A stretch of 64,000 bases of DNA from Callaeas wilsoni (Eukaryota; Chordata; Aves; Passeriformes; Callaeidae). The stretch is taken from the NCBI GenBank assembly GCA_013398955.1, contig VWPU01006293.1, positions 1-64,000 on the forward strand. The letters run 5' to 3'. The first letter of the stretch is position 1. Each line of letters begins with the position of its first letter. This document shows positions 52,360 through 64,000 of the stretch, piece by piece. The translations under genes and the position numbers were made by a program. The notes below the pieces were generated by a model. That model had not been told where the DNA came from. It did no database searches and saw only the letters and a list, made by a program, of their open reading frames with translations.

Positions 52360-52447
52360 AGAGAAGGAGGAGGAAGACAACAACAATGACAATGAGAAGG
52401 AGAAAGAGGCGAAGGGGAGAAAGAATGGGAGGGGGAGAGAGGGAGGG
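52360..52447. repeat. Purine-rich tract ending in a G-quadruplex motif
   Basis: GA-rich sequence on the plus strand, interrupted by a short AAC/AATGAC part, ends in four G runs with short loops (GGG-A-GGGGG-AGAGA-GGG-A-GGG, 52427-52447). This fits the standard G3N1-7 quadruplex pattern on the plus strand. The overlapping frames are low-complexity artefacts. Confidence 0.8.
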
Positions 52448-53587
52448 CCTTTGCACACAACCTTTCTAGAATGCCACTGAGTAGGTTTCAACTGAATAGC
52501 ATAAAAATAATCTAATTTCACTCCCACTCTAAGAGTACAGCATATGTTATTCTCTCTCTTCTATTTCCCCTGAAAGCTTTCTGCACCCAATTGCATTAAT
52601 GAACCCTGAACCGATGATGACGCAGATCAGATCAATATGGATGTATGTAGAATTAGGTCATTCTGATGGAGAGCAGGCCCAGATGCTCTGAAAGCACTCT
52701 GCCAGATGAGAGGCAGTAAGTTGAGCCCTTGTCCCTCACTTTCACTTACAAGAATTATTTTGGAGAGACAAACTTTTTCTGAACCTGAGCTGAAAACATG
52801 AGCACCTGGTACACCAAGGTGCCAGTTCTTGGCCCCTATCTGTAGTTGTTCAGATCTCAGGCATCTAGGTAGGGGCTTCTCCTTACAAGCAAGGAAGAGG
52901 GGCAGTTTGAGGAGAGGACATACCTGTTCATAACACCGTGTGGGGAAGTAGCAAGTCCTCAAGACTGGGAGAAAAGCAAGAGTGATGCTAAAGGGATCTG
53001 TTCCTGGACAGATTCACTGTTGCATCTCGTCTCCTGACCTCAGTGGAGTGGATGCAAGGAAGTGTCAAAGGGTCAGCTGTTGTAGAAAAAGATGTTTTAA
53101 ACAGAGCCAGCTTAGAGCAGAGCCATTGGGGTTGAGAAGCAGGGCCGAGGTGAACCTTGTTGCTTCATGATATCTCTATGCTAGTATCACAGCCAGCAGC
53201 CCAAGTTTTGATATTAAAGGCTATTAGCTTTATTTCTGAGCAAGCTGCAAAAGGCATGTTACTGGACTTTACCTCCAAGAGACACTAAAAGCTTGAGGAA
53301 GATACCTTGTGCTGAGTGTATGATATACATCATTAATAATAAAAAAGATATAAAGTCTAAAACCATTACCCAGCAACACCTCAAATGCGTCAGGCATTAT
53401 GGCATGTAAAGGTACTGTTAGGCTGTTACAGCCACCTCCTCATACCTTACAGTAGCGGTAACTGAGAAGAAGCAGGTAGTTCCTTGGAGCACTACTGGCC
53501 CCCTTAAGCTAAGAGACCTAGGAGTCAGTGGCAGTAACTCTATTGCCCTGAGCACAATCCCACCACTAACTGCACAACTTGTGAGTG
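52448..53587. other. Unassigned noncoding stretch
   Basis: No gene is recognised. GCACCCAATTGCATTAATGAACC at about 52582-52604 is the kind of AT-core sequence seen in conserved noncoding DNA, but this is not evidence by itself. Confidence 0.5.
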
Positions 53588-54948
53588 AAGGGCACACAAG
53601 AAGGATGACCCTGGTAACTACAGGCCTGTCAGTCTCACTTCAGTGCCTGGTAAAGTAATGCAGAGGATTATTCTAAGAGATATTGGAAAATGCCAGAAAG
53701 ACAACACAGCCTTTGGTCATGGACAGCACAGCTTCATGAGAGGAAATTCCTGCTTATCAAACGTGAATTCTCTTTATGAAAAGGTAATCCACCTAGTTGA
53801 GCAAGGGAAGCCAGTTGATGCGGTCTTTTAGGATTTCAGTAAAGTTTTCAATACTGTATTTCACAGTGTCCTGCTGGGCAAAATGTCCAGCCCACGGCTG
53901 GATAAACACATCGTGTGATGGGAGAGCAGCTGGCTCATGGGTCAGGCGTAAAGGGTTACAGTGAATGGGGTGACATCAGAGTGGTGACCTGTCACTAGGG
54001 GGGTTCCACAGTTCTCCACCTTAGGCTCTGTGCTCTTCAACATCTTCATAAATGCCTTGGGCACAAGACTGGGAGGGATAGGAAGTTCACAGATGATACA
54101 AAACTGGGAGGAGATGTTGATTCCATCCAGGCCGGGAGGCCCTGCAGAGAGGGCTGGACAATCACCAACCATGTGAAGTTCAACAGCAAGGGGAAGTGCC
54201 GGGTTCTGCACAAGGGATGGGGCAACCCTGGATGTACAGACAGACTGGGGAATGAGAGGCTGGAGAGCAGTGCCATGGAAAGGGCCTGGGGATCCTGGTC
54301 AATGGCAAGTTGAACATGAGCCAGCAGTGCCCTGGCAGCCAGGAGGGCCAAGCGTGTCCTGGAGGCATCAGGGACAGCATGGCCAGCCGGGCAAGGGAGG
54401 GGATTGTCCCACTCTGCTCTGCGCTGGGGCAGCTTCACCTCAAGTGCTGGGGGCAGTTCTGGGTGCCACAGAATAAGAAGGACAGCACTAGAGAGTGTCC
54501 AGAGGAGGGCATGAAGATGGTGAGCGGCCTTGAGGGGAAGCCGTATGAGGAGTGGCTGAGGTCACTTGGTCTGTTCAGCCTGGAGGAGACTGAGGGGAGA
54601 CTTCATTGCAGTCACAACTTCCTCATGAGGGGAAGAGGAGGGGCAGGCACTGATCTCTTCTCTGTGGTGAGCAGTGATGGGGCCCAGGGTAATGGCCTGA
54701 AGTTGTGTCAGGGGAGGTTTAGGCTGGATATCAGGAAAAGGTTCTTCACCTAGAGGATGGTTGGGCACTGGAATAGGCTCCCCAGGGAAGTGGTCACAGC
54801 ATCAGTCTTAAAGAGTTCAACAAGTGTTTGGACAATTCTCTCAGGCACATGGTGGGATTCTTGGGGATGGTCCTGTGCAGGGCCAGGCCTTGGACTTGAT
54901 AATCCTTGTGGGTCCCTTCTAATTCAGAGTGTTCTGTGATTCTGTGAG
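53588..54948 (+). mobile_element. CR1 LINE copy, about 1.36 kb, longest in the window
   Basis: Contiguous plus-strand CR1 begins with the NYRPVSLTS-like block near 53610. HGQHSFMRGNSCLSNVNSLYEK follows, then the DFSKAFDTVSH block, interrupted by TAG at 53828-53830. The catalytic FADD has become FTDD (54086-54097). The 3' region contains GGACAGCACTAGAGAGTGTCCAGAGG-like and CTGTTCAGCCTGGAGGAG blocks, and the tail ends TTCTGTGATTCTGTGAG. Stops, frameshifts and the altered motif make it inactive. Frames up to 147 codons on both strands are CR1 sequence. Its 3' region is clearly a different subfamily from the 21-kb and 28-kb copies. Confidence 0.93.
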
Positions 54949-57900
54949 TATTTGGAATTCCTACCTCATCTAAACTCTCAGCAATGCAGAACAAATGGGA
55001 AGATGATACCATGAGCAAGGGCTACCAGGTCACCACCTATTCAGGCCATGAACTGTGTTCTTACAAAACTAAGCAAATCTAATATTGCTTTCACTGATGG
55101 AATATTAATTATCATACTATTTCACTTCTCTTATGATCTGCTATTTAAACAAACCCAGACAGAGTTTTCCAAAATGAAGAATGAGAATATGAACTGCACA
55201 GTGGTGTTGAATGAGTAGATGCTCCCAGCAGAGGCATGCATGATGGCATGATGACTTTAAAGACAAACAGCAAAACATTCCTGCCTGTCTGGAGTGAGCA
55301 ACACAGCTTACAAAGTATTAAGTGGTCAGTACGAGACTGAAATTTGGTTCTAAAAATGCCTGTGCTAAGAAAGAATGAGGGGGCTGGGATTTTTCATTTT
55401 TAAATAGCTCTTTTCCCCATTTGTAGGTTGGTTTCATTTCACAGCAGCTATATTCTGCTCCAACATGTGGTAGACCAAAGATTAAGTCTCAAATTCCCAG
55501 ACGCTAGGTTAGAAGAGGCCAAGTATGTCACAGAAGTGACAAGATTAGTGTCAGAAGATGAGGATCTGGTTGCCATACTTTTCAGCACCTCTTGTTACTT
55601 GAACCTTCTAAGAACATTGACATTTGTAAAAGCAGCTAATTCTCACCTTTCTTTTTCGTAGCAATCAACTCCCAGGGGGAGGCTCAGCTAAAAAGAGCCA
55701 TGTCATTTTTTTCAAATGGTTGTGGCTTACACCCTCCTGCTGGCAACATTAATGCCGTCATTTGCTTTTTATGAAGTGGTCAGGACTTCATCAGAGTGCC
55801 AGACTTTGAAGCAGGAAACTATCAAAATAAATGCTACAGTTATCAGAGTTCAAATATGTGCCAGGTAGTCATTCAAGTCCTTTATGAAATGAATACATTG
55901 TTTTAAAATCACTTGTAACATACGTGTCTGAACTGGTTCTGACAGCAGAGAAAATGACTATGTGCATTTTTAAGGCCAAAATCTTGCCTGAAGTTAGCAA
56001 ATACAAAGTAGTTGTATAAAAATAAAAGATCAAAAGATACAGCTACACTACAGTGCGAAAAACTTTTCAGAGACACCACGCATCCCACATACTCTCTCAG
56101 ACTTTCGATCAGAATCCAGCCCGAAGTACGGGCAAAGACTGCTTTCAGAGTAGTACCTAAGCTCATCTAGTGACTTAGTACATTGCAACTACTGTTTTAG
56201 GTGCTTGCACAAAACCCCTCCTGCCTGGAAGCAAACAAAATGTGCAGGACACACATGAATGTGGAGATCACACTGCTCATCTGGATGTTCCTGGGATCAC
56301 TCCATAACTGCAGGGAAGGCACAGACCTCCAGACTGTTTGGGGTATTTTTAAAGCTACCATTAAAACAATAGTCTATTTCTTGATATCAGTCTTGGTTTT
56401 TAATCTGCATACTTCAACCTTAGCTCAAAAATTCTAAGCTTCAGCTTTTTTGCTGTTTGTATGGAATCAGGAAACTCCAAACTCACCCATTTTTATCTTC
56501 CAGCGTCCCAGGGTGGAATGTTATCTCTAGGTCAGTTCAAGGATTTCTGATTATGTGTTTTGTGCTGAGAAACGAAGGTCTGAGATATGTACTGGCTAAG
56601 AGATTACTTCAAACCACTATGGCGAAAACCAAGTTTAGATCTGGAAAAGGAATGTAAGATCCTTTTCAAATATGTTTTTCCTGGATTGACATACTCTAGA
56701 ATGTCTGGAGAACCAAAAGTCAGCTTTAGATCTCATGGGAAATGCCAGAGGAATGAGCCCAGTGCATCTTAGTTTTTGCCAAGATTATGTACCTTTTACA
56801 ATACAAATGTACCAGCAGAAAATACCATCTAATTTCACTCACATCTCTGAATGGGAATTTACATTTCATTCAAAATAAGTGCTTTACCCCAATAAGTTAT
56901 CAATAGTACCTTGGAAACCCAAATTTAACAGAAGTCACAATAAACTCTGTCCAGTCTTCAGACCTGCGAATTTTTTCCAAGTCATTATATAAACCAAGTA
57001 GTGATGCATTGGCCTTTTCTTCTTATACTCACCGGTGGTCTCTCCCAGCTGCAACAGCCACTCCAGTCCACACCATTTATCCTACTGTTCAGGTATCACT
57101 TCAGTGCTCATTAGCACACTGTGCTGCTGGGTTCCAGCAAGGGTCTTGCTACTGCAATTATTTCAGGCTACTGTCAGCATCAGATTTGCAGAGTCTGTCT
57201 TATACCACCATTTGGAATGCTCTGATCTTTACTGAAGACTGCAGAAAGCAAAAGTGCAGCATACAGAAAGCGCTCTGATTGTCACTGTAACGAGCCATGG
57301 CACAGCAATGGCTAGAGATGAACCTCTGTTTCAAAGTAGGGTTGACAGTAAAAGTCAAATTTGCTAGCTGCTTCTGCTGCTACCTTAAGGCATAGCCTGA
57401 ACACCCATGAAGGTAGTGGAAAACTTCTCATTGATGTTAGCATTCCTACAAATTAAAGAACCCCCTGCCATAACTACCTGTCCCTGTACTCCTATTGACT
57501 ATGTATGGGCTGTCATAAAAGTGACCATCACACTGCAGCACCTCACACTCTGTGTTTGTATTTCACATGTGAATTGTCTGTGAACAAAGTAAAACTTCCC
57601 CAATTCGTTCTCTCTTCAGCATTCCTCTTTAGTTCTGTACTTGTTGTGTTAGCCTATAGATATTTGTTGTTTGCATATTTGTATGAGAGTTGCCATTAAA
57701 ATCTCGGGCTCCTTCAGTTTAACAAGTAGGTCATGATCATTGATGGAATAATACCATCTAATTTACTTAGGGAATAAGATCATCTTTTTAAATTAATCAT
57801 TAATATAAATTATGAGTTGTGAATATCAAGAAAATATAAAAATAACAAATGTGTGAATATCAAGGAAATGCAAAAAATGACAATGCATTTATTTTGTATC

Positions 57901-58290
57901 ATGTGTGATTTCCTGTTCTAGTGACATTTACTTTTTCCCACTCCAAGATCACAATTAGCTTTTGAACATAAGGAGAAGCAGATGTATTAGAAGTATCCCA
58001 GGGTTTACTAAAAGAAAGGGGAAAAAAATGCAGTTCTGCATGGTTTAACAAGGCTGATGTGGACACAGCTATCATGTAGTTTAATAGCTTTAACTAAAAA
58101 CTAAACTTTATTGTTCCTTTTGTCTTCTGTCCTGACTAGTTCTTTTGCATAGTTTTACTGAATTTGCGCTAAGTTTTGCATTTCAGCATGTTCCCACTCT
58201 GTATTTAAGAAGTGGAGAAGGACTAAAGGAGGATATTGGATGCAGAGCTGGATACAACTTTTTCCTGAATAACAGTGATTTAATCTCTCC
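54949..58290. other. Unassigned noncoding stretch
   Basis: No gene is recognised. A degenerate 34-bp tandem duplication lies at 57818-57885. The remainder is AT-rich with frames under 90 codons. Confidence 0.55.
57818..57885. repeat. 34-bp imperfect tandem duplication
   Basis: Two adjacent units begin TGTGAATATCAAG and match at 26 of 34 positions in an ungapped alignment. The unit is AT-rich. The divergence suggests an old duplication. Confidence 0.7.
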
Positions 58291-58294
58291 TTTT

Positions 58295-58329
<35 letters not shown>

Positions 58330-58332
58330 TGC
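58291..58332. repeat. T26 run joined to (GT)n
   Basis: Twenty-six consecutive T residues pass directly into GT units ending in GTGCG. Such a compound tract is prone to length variation and sequencing error. Confidence 0.95.
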
Positions 58333-59603
58333 GTAAGCCGCTTAAGGAAAAAAGTTTCAAAACTGTAAAAATGTCAGCATTTCAGTTTTGAGATTTTATT
58401 TTTAGTTCTCAGCATTTGGAAATCAACTTCAGTTTTATGAAAGAATGAACAAGGAAACAAATAGTCCCTCCCAAAACCTAAAACTTGTCTACCAAAAATT
58501 ATTATTTTTCCTACTTTTCATTTGGCTGTACACTTCATTCCAGGTTGATGCAAAATGAATTCTTGTAGATCTGCCAGTGAGCCCTGCAAATCAATTAATT
58601 CCCCAGATCTAGATACACAATTCTAGTTAGGAGCATTTCTTTGGCAAAAACACCAGTTGTAGTCTTTGCGTGAGCATCAAACTCCTAGGTAGTTTTCAGA
58701 TAGATTAATGGTATTCTTCCAAACACTCTCTCAGTCTGTGTGCACTTAGCACACATCAGGAATTTTCTTTCACATTGAAAACGTACATTAATTCGACTTG
58801 TGGTCATGAAATTGTGCAAGAATAATGCTGATACGAGGCCAGAAAATGAATATAAGGATTTGAATCTACAGCAATGTGAATCTGAAAGTCTTGGTTGCTA
58901 AAAAGGGATGCCAGAATCATCTATTTTACTATTTCAAGCCCTGGATCCAGCTCCTCATACCAAAAAGGGTGACTGGAAGATTCTGCAAATAAAATTTGTT
59001 GGGATTAACATAATAATATTGATTGAAATGAAAATCACAATTAGGTGTCTGAGACAAGATATGTACTAATATCTTTGTTACATAAAATTCTTTTTTCCCT
59101 CCAAGATGTCAGCATGAGGTATGAATGCTTCCTTCTCTGAAAATAAGGACAAATCCTTGCACAATGATAATGGCACGTTGTAGGTCTATGTAAAGCCCTC
59201 TTACTTTTCCAGGGCAGCATGAGGAGTTCATGAGCAGTGAAGGGGGAAATACCACCTGTCTAAACCAGCCACAAGGTCAGCATCTCTGAGAGGCAAGTCA
59301 CTTTGTGAAGGTGAGAAATCATGACCCTTTGTGACAGTTAAGAAGAGTCTGGACAATTTCCAAAGTCACCTTTTGGTGAAAAAGTGTTGTCAATGCCTGG
59401 AGCATTACTCATTTTGTGGCAGCACAGAAGAGGGCAAAGGTGGCTGTGATATTAAGGGTGAAAGGAAAAAGAAGTTTAGGTGGAGGTTCTGGTATTCAGT
59501 GCAACGATGGCAAAAATCCAGTCCTACTGTATTCATACTCAAATTATTTTGCCATTGCATTTTTTGGTCCCATTTCTCCAAGGTTCACATCTCCAGCGAG
59601 AAG
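58333..59603. other. Unassigned noncoding stretch
   Basis: Nothing is recognised. The 146-codon plus frame that starts at 59331 owes its second half to the A/C tract that follows, so it is not a gene. Confidence 0.55.
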
Positions 59604-59841
59604 AAAACAAACAAAAAAACCCAAATCAAGAAAAAAAAACCCAAACCCAAAACAACCAAACAACCCCCCCCCCGAATAATCAAAAACAAAACCCCACAAA
59701 CAAAAACAAAAACACAACAACAACAAACAACAAACAACTATAACAATGATAAAAAACAAAAACAAAAATAAAACAAAAACAAAAACAAAACAAAAAAACC
59801 CAAACCAAAACAACCAACCACACACCAAACCACAAAACAAC
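59604..59841. repeat. A/C-only low-complexity tract, about 240 bp
   Basis: The plus strand has only a handful of G and few T in about 240 bases. It is built from CAAA, CAAAAA and AACC units with a C10 run at about 59664. This is the most extreme strand asymmetry in the window. It ends 57 bp before the 3' tail of a minus-strand CR1. Frames on either strand here are artefacts. Confidence 0.9.
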
Positions 59842-59898
59842 GTAAGGGAGGTAATTCAGACAGGCATAGGTAAATGAATGGTAAAAATGTTTGTGTAA

Positions 59899-60237
59899 AT
59901 CATAGAATCATAGAATGATTTGGGTTGGAAAGGACCTTAAAGAGCATCAACTTCCAACCCACCCGCCACGGGCAGAGACACCTTCCATTAGACCTGGTTG
60001 CTCAGAGCTCCATCCAGCCTGGCCTTGAACACTTCAGAATATGGGGCATCCAAACTTCTCTGGGCGACCTGTTCCAGTGTCTCACACTCCACCTCCCAGT
60101 GAAGAATTTCTTCCTAATACATAATCTAAACCTACCCACTTTTGGTTTGAAGCTATTCTCCCTTGTCCTATTGCTACATGCTCTTGTAAAAAGATCCTCT
60201 CCAGGTTTCTTGTAGGTCCCCCTTAGGTACTACAAGA
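59899..60237 (-). mobile_element. CR1 LINE 3' tail, about 340 bp
   Basis: The plus strand begins ATCATAGAATCATAGAATG, the exact complement of the avian CR1 terminal repeat. It continues with GGGTTGGAAAGGACCTTAAAG, then CCATCCAGCCTGGCCTTGAACAC, CTGTTCCAGTGTCTCAC and GAAGAATTTCTTCCTAATA, all in CR1 order. It is 5'-truncated at about 60237 and is the least diverged tail in the window, so probably the youngest CR1 here. Confidence 0.95.
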
Positions 60238-60700
60238 CATGCAAGATGAGTTGAGAACAAGTGGATGCAGATATGTCAAAAGTGCCTCAAGAGACTATAG
60301 GCTGGAGCAGCCCATGCTTTGCAGTGGAAAGGGTGACCATGTGCTGGCCCAATCCAGTGCAGTTAAGTGGCCGAGTGAGTCAGAACCGTAATCTCAGATC
60401 TCTCCTTGCTCTCACACCATTTAAACAGCAGGACTACCAGCAGCTTCTGCACAGTGGCCAGGGAAGGGATGTTCATGCTCTGCACAGTCCTAAGCAGTCT
60501 AACACATGCTCTTATGTACCAGCCACACAGACCAAACACCACAATATGTAACCGGTATAATTTTTCTGTTAAAGAACTTGGAGCAACGGAATGATGATTC
60601 TTCTTTTCCCTCTCTTCATTCCTTCTTCTGTTTGGTTTTCTTTTTTGTGAATTAATGCTAAATTTATTGCCCTGGGTGAGTTTTTCAAAGCACGCACAGT
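60238..60700. other. Unassigned noncoding stretch
   Basis: A 96-codon plus frame (60261-60551) has no recognised domain. Nothing else is seen. Confidence 0.55.
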
Positions 60701-60772
60701 TGGCCTAATCCTGTTGCTGTTGAAGCCACTGGGAGTTTTGCCAATGCTTTTAACGAGAAGAGAGTTAGGCCA
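60701..60772. repeat. Ancient 72-bp palindromic interspersed repeat
   Basis: Perfect 8-bp outer arms TGGCCTAA and TTAGGCCA enclose TCCTG...GGGAGTTTTGCCA...AACGAGAAGAGAG. From memory, this matches the layout of a widespread reptile and bird repeat, in which GGCCTGATCCTG leads to CCATTGAAGTCAATGGGAG and then a mirrored half. I cannot give its database name. The heavy internal divergence suggests an old copy, probably a fossil of a palindromic nonautonomous element. Confidence 0.6.
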
Positions 60773-63700
60773 GTGCTGTCAGCTTTGAAGCCCCCGCTTT
60801 GTGTGTACTCGTGTGAAGGTGGGGAACAGGGTGCAGATAAAATGAGAACCAGTCTAAACCTGGATCCAGCAAAGAAAAATAATGCAAACAAAACCGTTCC
60901 TGAGTTTCAAAGAAATCACTTCATCCATTTCTTGTATTAGTCCCAAAAAGCGTCAAATTGATTTTGTAACCAGTACTTGAACTTTGAGAATGTTCCACTC
61001 TGTGAGGTTATAGCTTTTTAAGGTGATTTAATATACCTTTTGAGGGTAGCTGTATTTCACAGGAAAAGTGTGCAGAATACACCTTATTTTTTTCAAGTGC
61101 ACCTATAAATAGTCTGCTAGAAATCCATATTTAGTCAGGAATTTTAAAATCAGAGGGGATTGTCATATAGTTACACTGTCAGCATAAAACAGTTTATAAA
61201 GGTACAGTCAACAATTTCAATATTCACCCACAGCTTCTATTTGGGTTATAGTAACTTACAGAATATTTAGGTTGTGTGTTTTCAGAGCTATAAAGAGGGA
61301 AATATACACATATTCTACCTGGGCTGGGTGTGCCACAAAGAGAGAAAGCATTATCCAGACTGAAACAGGAAAATTATTGTGAAAGACAAACTAAAATTAA
61401 ACAAGATTTTTTTTGTTCTTGTTTTATTTCTGAACTGCAGTAATGTATTCTTGTTGCCCCTACTTTTTTTTTCTATCTTTTTTTAAGTATTGATTTGATC
61501 TGTTAAGATAGCTAGATTGGACAAAGATTATACTCATCAACACAAAATGTTTTCATAAGTTCAACTTCTTCATCTGCATCCAAGAGTAATACTAAGAACA
61601 GCATTTCTCCAGATAGTTTATTACATTGCCTTGATTTAGGCTGTGCCAAGAGAGATGATAAACAGGCTTCAACTTGTTAGAAACACTCTTGCCGGTGTTA
61701 ACATTTCATGCAAGAAAGCAATGAAAGTTTTTACAAATTGAAAAAAAACCCAAAACCCTAAAATTTAGTGTTTTTCCATAAGCTACCTAATATAGTTGAT
61801 TATAATATATTCTTTTTAAAAGCCTTCAAGAATCTTTGGTAAAAGAAAAAATAGCAAAACAAGCACAAGGCTGGATAAGAAACCTCTGAATCCTGGTCTT
61901 ATGATCGGATGCTCTGTGTCCTTCTCAATGTCCAAGTTTCATGGTAGTTTGGTTATCTTCCTAAAGCCTTTGCTGCTAAACTCAAATGACTGCTTAAGAT
62001 ACACATTTCTTATGTCAACAAAATAAAAAACCTGTGGCCTTCCTGGCAGTGGAGTATATCTTCAAAGTAAACTCTCCAGTCTTACCATTGAACAAGCAGT
62101 TTTAAAACCTCTTCTTTTTTTTTTTCTTTTTCTTTTTTCTTTTAATCTTTCTCAAATCGCAGCAAGGGTGTAAATAAGACTGGAGTGTAATTTACACATA
62201 TTTAGGCAAATCAAAGTTCGTGCTCAGTTTCTTGTAATCATGGGCAAGTTTTCATGTTGTAGGAACTATTAAACAATCTCTGCCTCAGAAAATCCCTGAG
62301 AACAAAGTGTTAGGGCACAAGAAGTATCCCTCCCTGAGTGCTTTGCATGTACTTATATTCCTGCTCCTATATTCTTAGCCAAAGAAAGGCGTGCAAATAT
62401 TTCCAGTGGACCCTATGCTTAGCGGACCTGCACCTGACTCAGATGGTATGTCACTGCAACTAAATGCAAGAGGCCCAGTGAGCAAGGTTTCTGGAAAGAG
62501 GGCCTGTGACTATGTGAGGTCATGTAAAGAATGTGCTATACCAGAGTGGATTTTTAGGGGCTGAAACCCAGAGCAATGGCTGCATGCCCCTGAGTGTAGA
62601 AAGGAGGTATAAAAAGGGTATAAGGGGATGCAAAGCCTGATAGGATTTTCTTTGGAGGATTATGTACTGCAGAGGGAGCGAATGCTGATGCAACACCTAC
62701 ACTGTGGTTTGGTGGGAATGTTCCCTAAGATACCTGTCCCTAGAACCAAGGGTAACTTCATCTTGGACAAGGTCAGTCAAGTAGAGCAAAGAGGAGAATC
62801 AGTAGTCAATTTGTCTCAACTATCTGGAATCCAATGTGCTTGTTTGCCACCTGGCCCCTGTTTATGTAATAATGTAAATGTAGCCAATGTGGTTATTGTG
62901 AGTTTTGGGCAGAGCATTTAATTAGCAATTACATGATACTCTAGCATCGTACAGAAGTACTTAGTGTCATGCAAAATACGACACAAAAAAAAGTTTCAAA
63001 AAATCTTTCTTAGAATCACTCTTATAGTGTTTGATTGTATTACTGTCAAGACCACTCTCAGCCCTAGCTTGCAGATATCTTCTCTAACATAATTTAAGAG
63101 CCTTGAAGGGTGTCTCTTTGGAACGTGTTTCCTAGTCTATTTTAAACCACATTTTCACTTCTGCTTTAAATTTAGTATTTGACTGTGTTTCTTTAAAGGT
63201 TTTTTGTGTGCTCTTCCTGTAAGGGCTTTGAATGTGCCTCTGAAAACCACTAAACAACAAAGTTGTTGTTGTTGCCATTGCTGCTTGATCTTTCTGGGAG
63301 GCCAGTCCCACACAAACCTCCTTCTCTCTCCAGAATGCTGCATATTGTAAATACAACAACAACTTTCAGTTTAGTCAGAGGAGAAAAATGCAGTAGCTTT
63401 CTCTTCTTTCAGATCATGAATTAATTTTTTGTTTTGTGTACACCAGTTTCAATAGCTGCGCAGTCATTTACGTTAACCAAAAGACTTCAGCTATAACAAA
63501 AAAACATGCGGGATGTGGTGAGACGGCTTTTAAAATTTGCCATTATGGCATTGAACAGAGCATTATATTAATCTGTGTTCCTAGCTTTTCATTCCTTTTT
63601 ACACTTTTCAAGCTCTACATGTGCTATAATCACAGATATTTAGTTGAGAAATTATATTAAAAGGATACTTCCATCATGTAGCAGGAAGATGTATGTTTTC

Positions 63701-64000
63701 TGTCTGAGTCGGTGAACTCTGGCACTTCACACCGTAGTAAGTCTAGCTCTATTCATGTCACTGAAAAGAAACTCAGGGAACGACAAACTAAAGGAAGAGG
63801 AAAGAACGGTATTATTTGTATTATATCTGCTCTCCAAATCTAAACAGAAAATTACCCTTCCATTCCATAGGAGTTTTTGAGATATTGCAACATTTTTTAC
63901 CATGCTGAAATGGGAGAAAGAACTGAAGGGTAGGAATATAAAAAAAATTAACAGCTAAAAATTAATCCAAGTCTAGAAAAAAGAAGAGGGCAGGCAATTC
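60773..64000. other. Unassigned noncoding stretch to the window end
   Basis: AT-rich with a T-rich polypyrimidine tract at about 62109-62152. TATAAAAA at 62608-62615 lies only 20 bp before the ATG of a 97-codon frame (62628-62921), too close for the ATG to be in the transcript. A GTT repeat lies near 63262. No gene is recognised. Confidence 0.5.

Noticed and set aside
59331..59840. Lysine/glutamine-rich and cysteine/phenylalanine-rich frames
   Set aside because: Both are translations of the A/C low-complexity tract.
62608..62921. TATAAAAA followed by an ATG frame of 97 codons
   Set aside because: The ATG is only 20 bp from the TATA motif, so transcription would start inside the frame. No domain was recognised.
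1..64000. tRNA, rRNA, CRISPR arrays, bacterial operons, intact retroviral genes
   Set aside because: No B-box with an acceptor stem, no rRNA blocks, no regularly spaced direct repeats and no retroviral protease or polymerase motifs were found on reading both strands.

Overview
This window looks like noncoding DNA from a bird nuclear genome, possibly a songbird. The evidence is the repeat content. Every interspersed repeat I can place with confidence is a CR1 LINE fragment, a solo retroviral LTR or an old palindromic repeat. The CR1 copies end in the avian-type tail (ATTCTATGATTCTATGA and variants). I see no mammalian SINEs, no bacterial gene organisation, no tRNA or rRNA gene and no CRISPR array. 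By eye the base composition is AT-rich, with GC-richer patches mainly over the repeats and at about 30.9-32.6 kb. It reads as a gene desert or the inside of very long introns. The longest open frames are about the length expected by chance, or lie on CR1 sequence.

Layout. 1-9 kb: unassigned DNA with a few simple repeats. 9.07-9.71 kb: a solo LTR on the minus strand. 9.7-21.4 kb: mostly unassigned, with two short CR1 tails at 13.7 and 17.2 kb. 21.4-22.5 kb: two CR1 pieces in the wrong order, then an A/C-only tract. 23.76-23.97 kb: the only frame that reads like a real exon (minus strand, with a splice-donor-like end), unidentified. 25.77 kb: a TA/CA microsatellite. 26.76-28.69 kb: two CR1 copies, one on each strand. 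30.6-46.7 kb: unassigned, with low-complexity tracts and small inverted repeats. 46.70-46.98 kb: a compact 280-bp solo LTR with TATA box, polyA signal and apparent 4-bp target duplication. 53.59-54.95 kb: the longest CR1 copy. 58.3-60.8 kb: T26(GT)n, a 240-bp A/C tract, a CR1 tail and an old 72-bp palindromic repeat.

No gene, operon or multi-gene system can be supported. The most useful observations are these: (1) a 180-bp patch that is almost identical, in inverted orientation, between two CR1 copies about 6 kb apart that are otherwise clearly diverged; (2) the 280-bp LTR with 4-bp duplication; (3) interleaved inverted repeats at 38.42-38.53 kb that could fold as a pseudoknot; (4) the possible exon at 23.8 kb; and (5) long tracts almost without G on one strand. 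All boundaries were read by eye. Family names are from memory of avian repeats and no database search was run.
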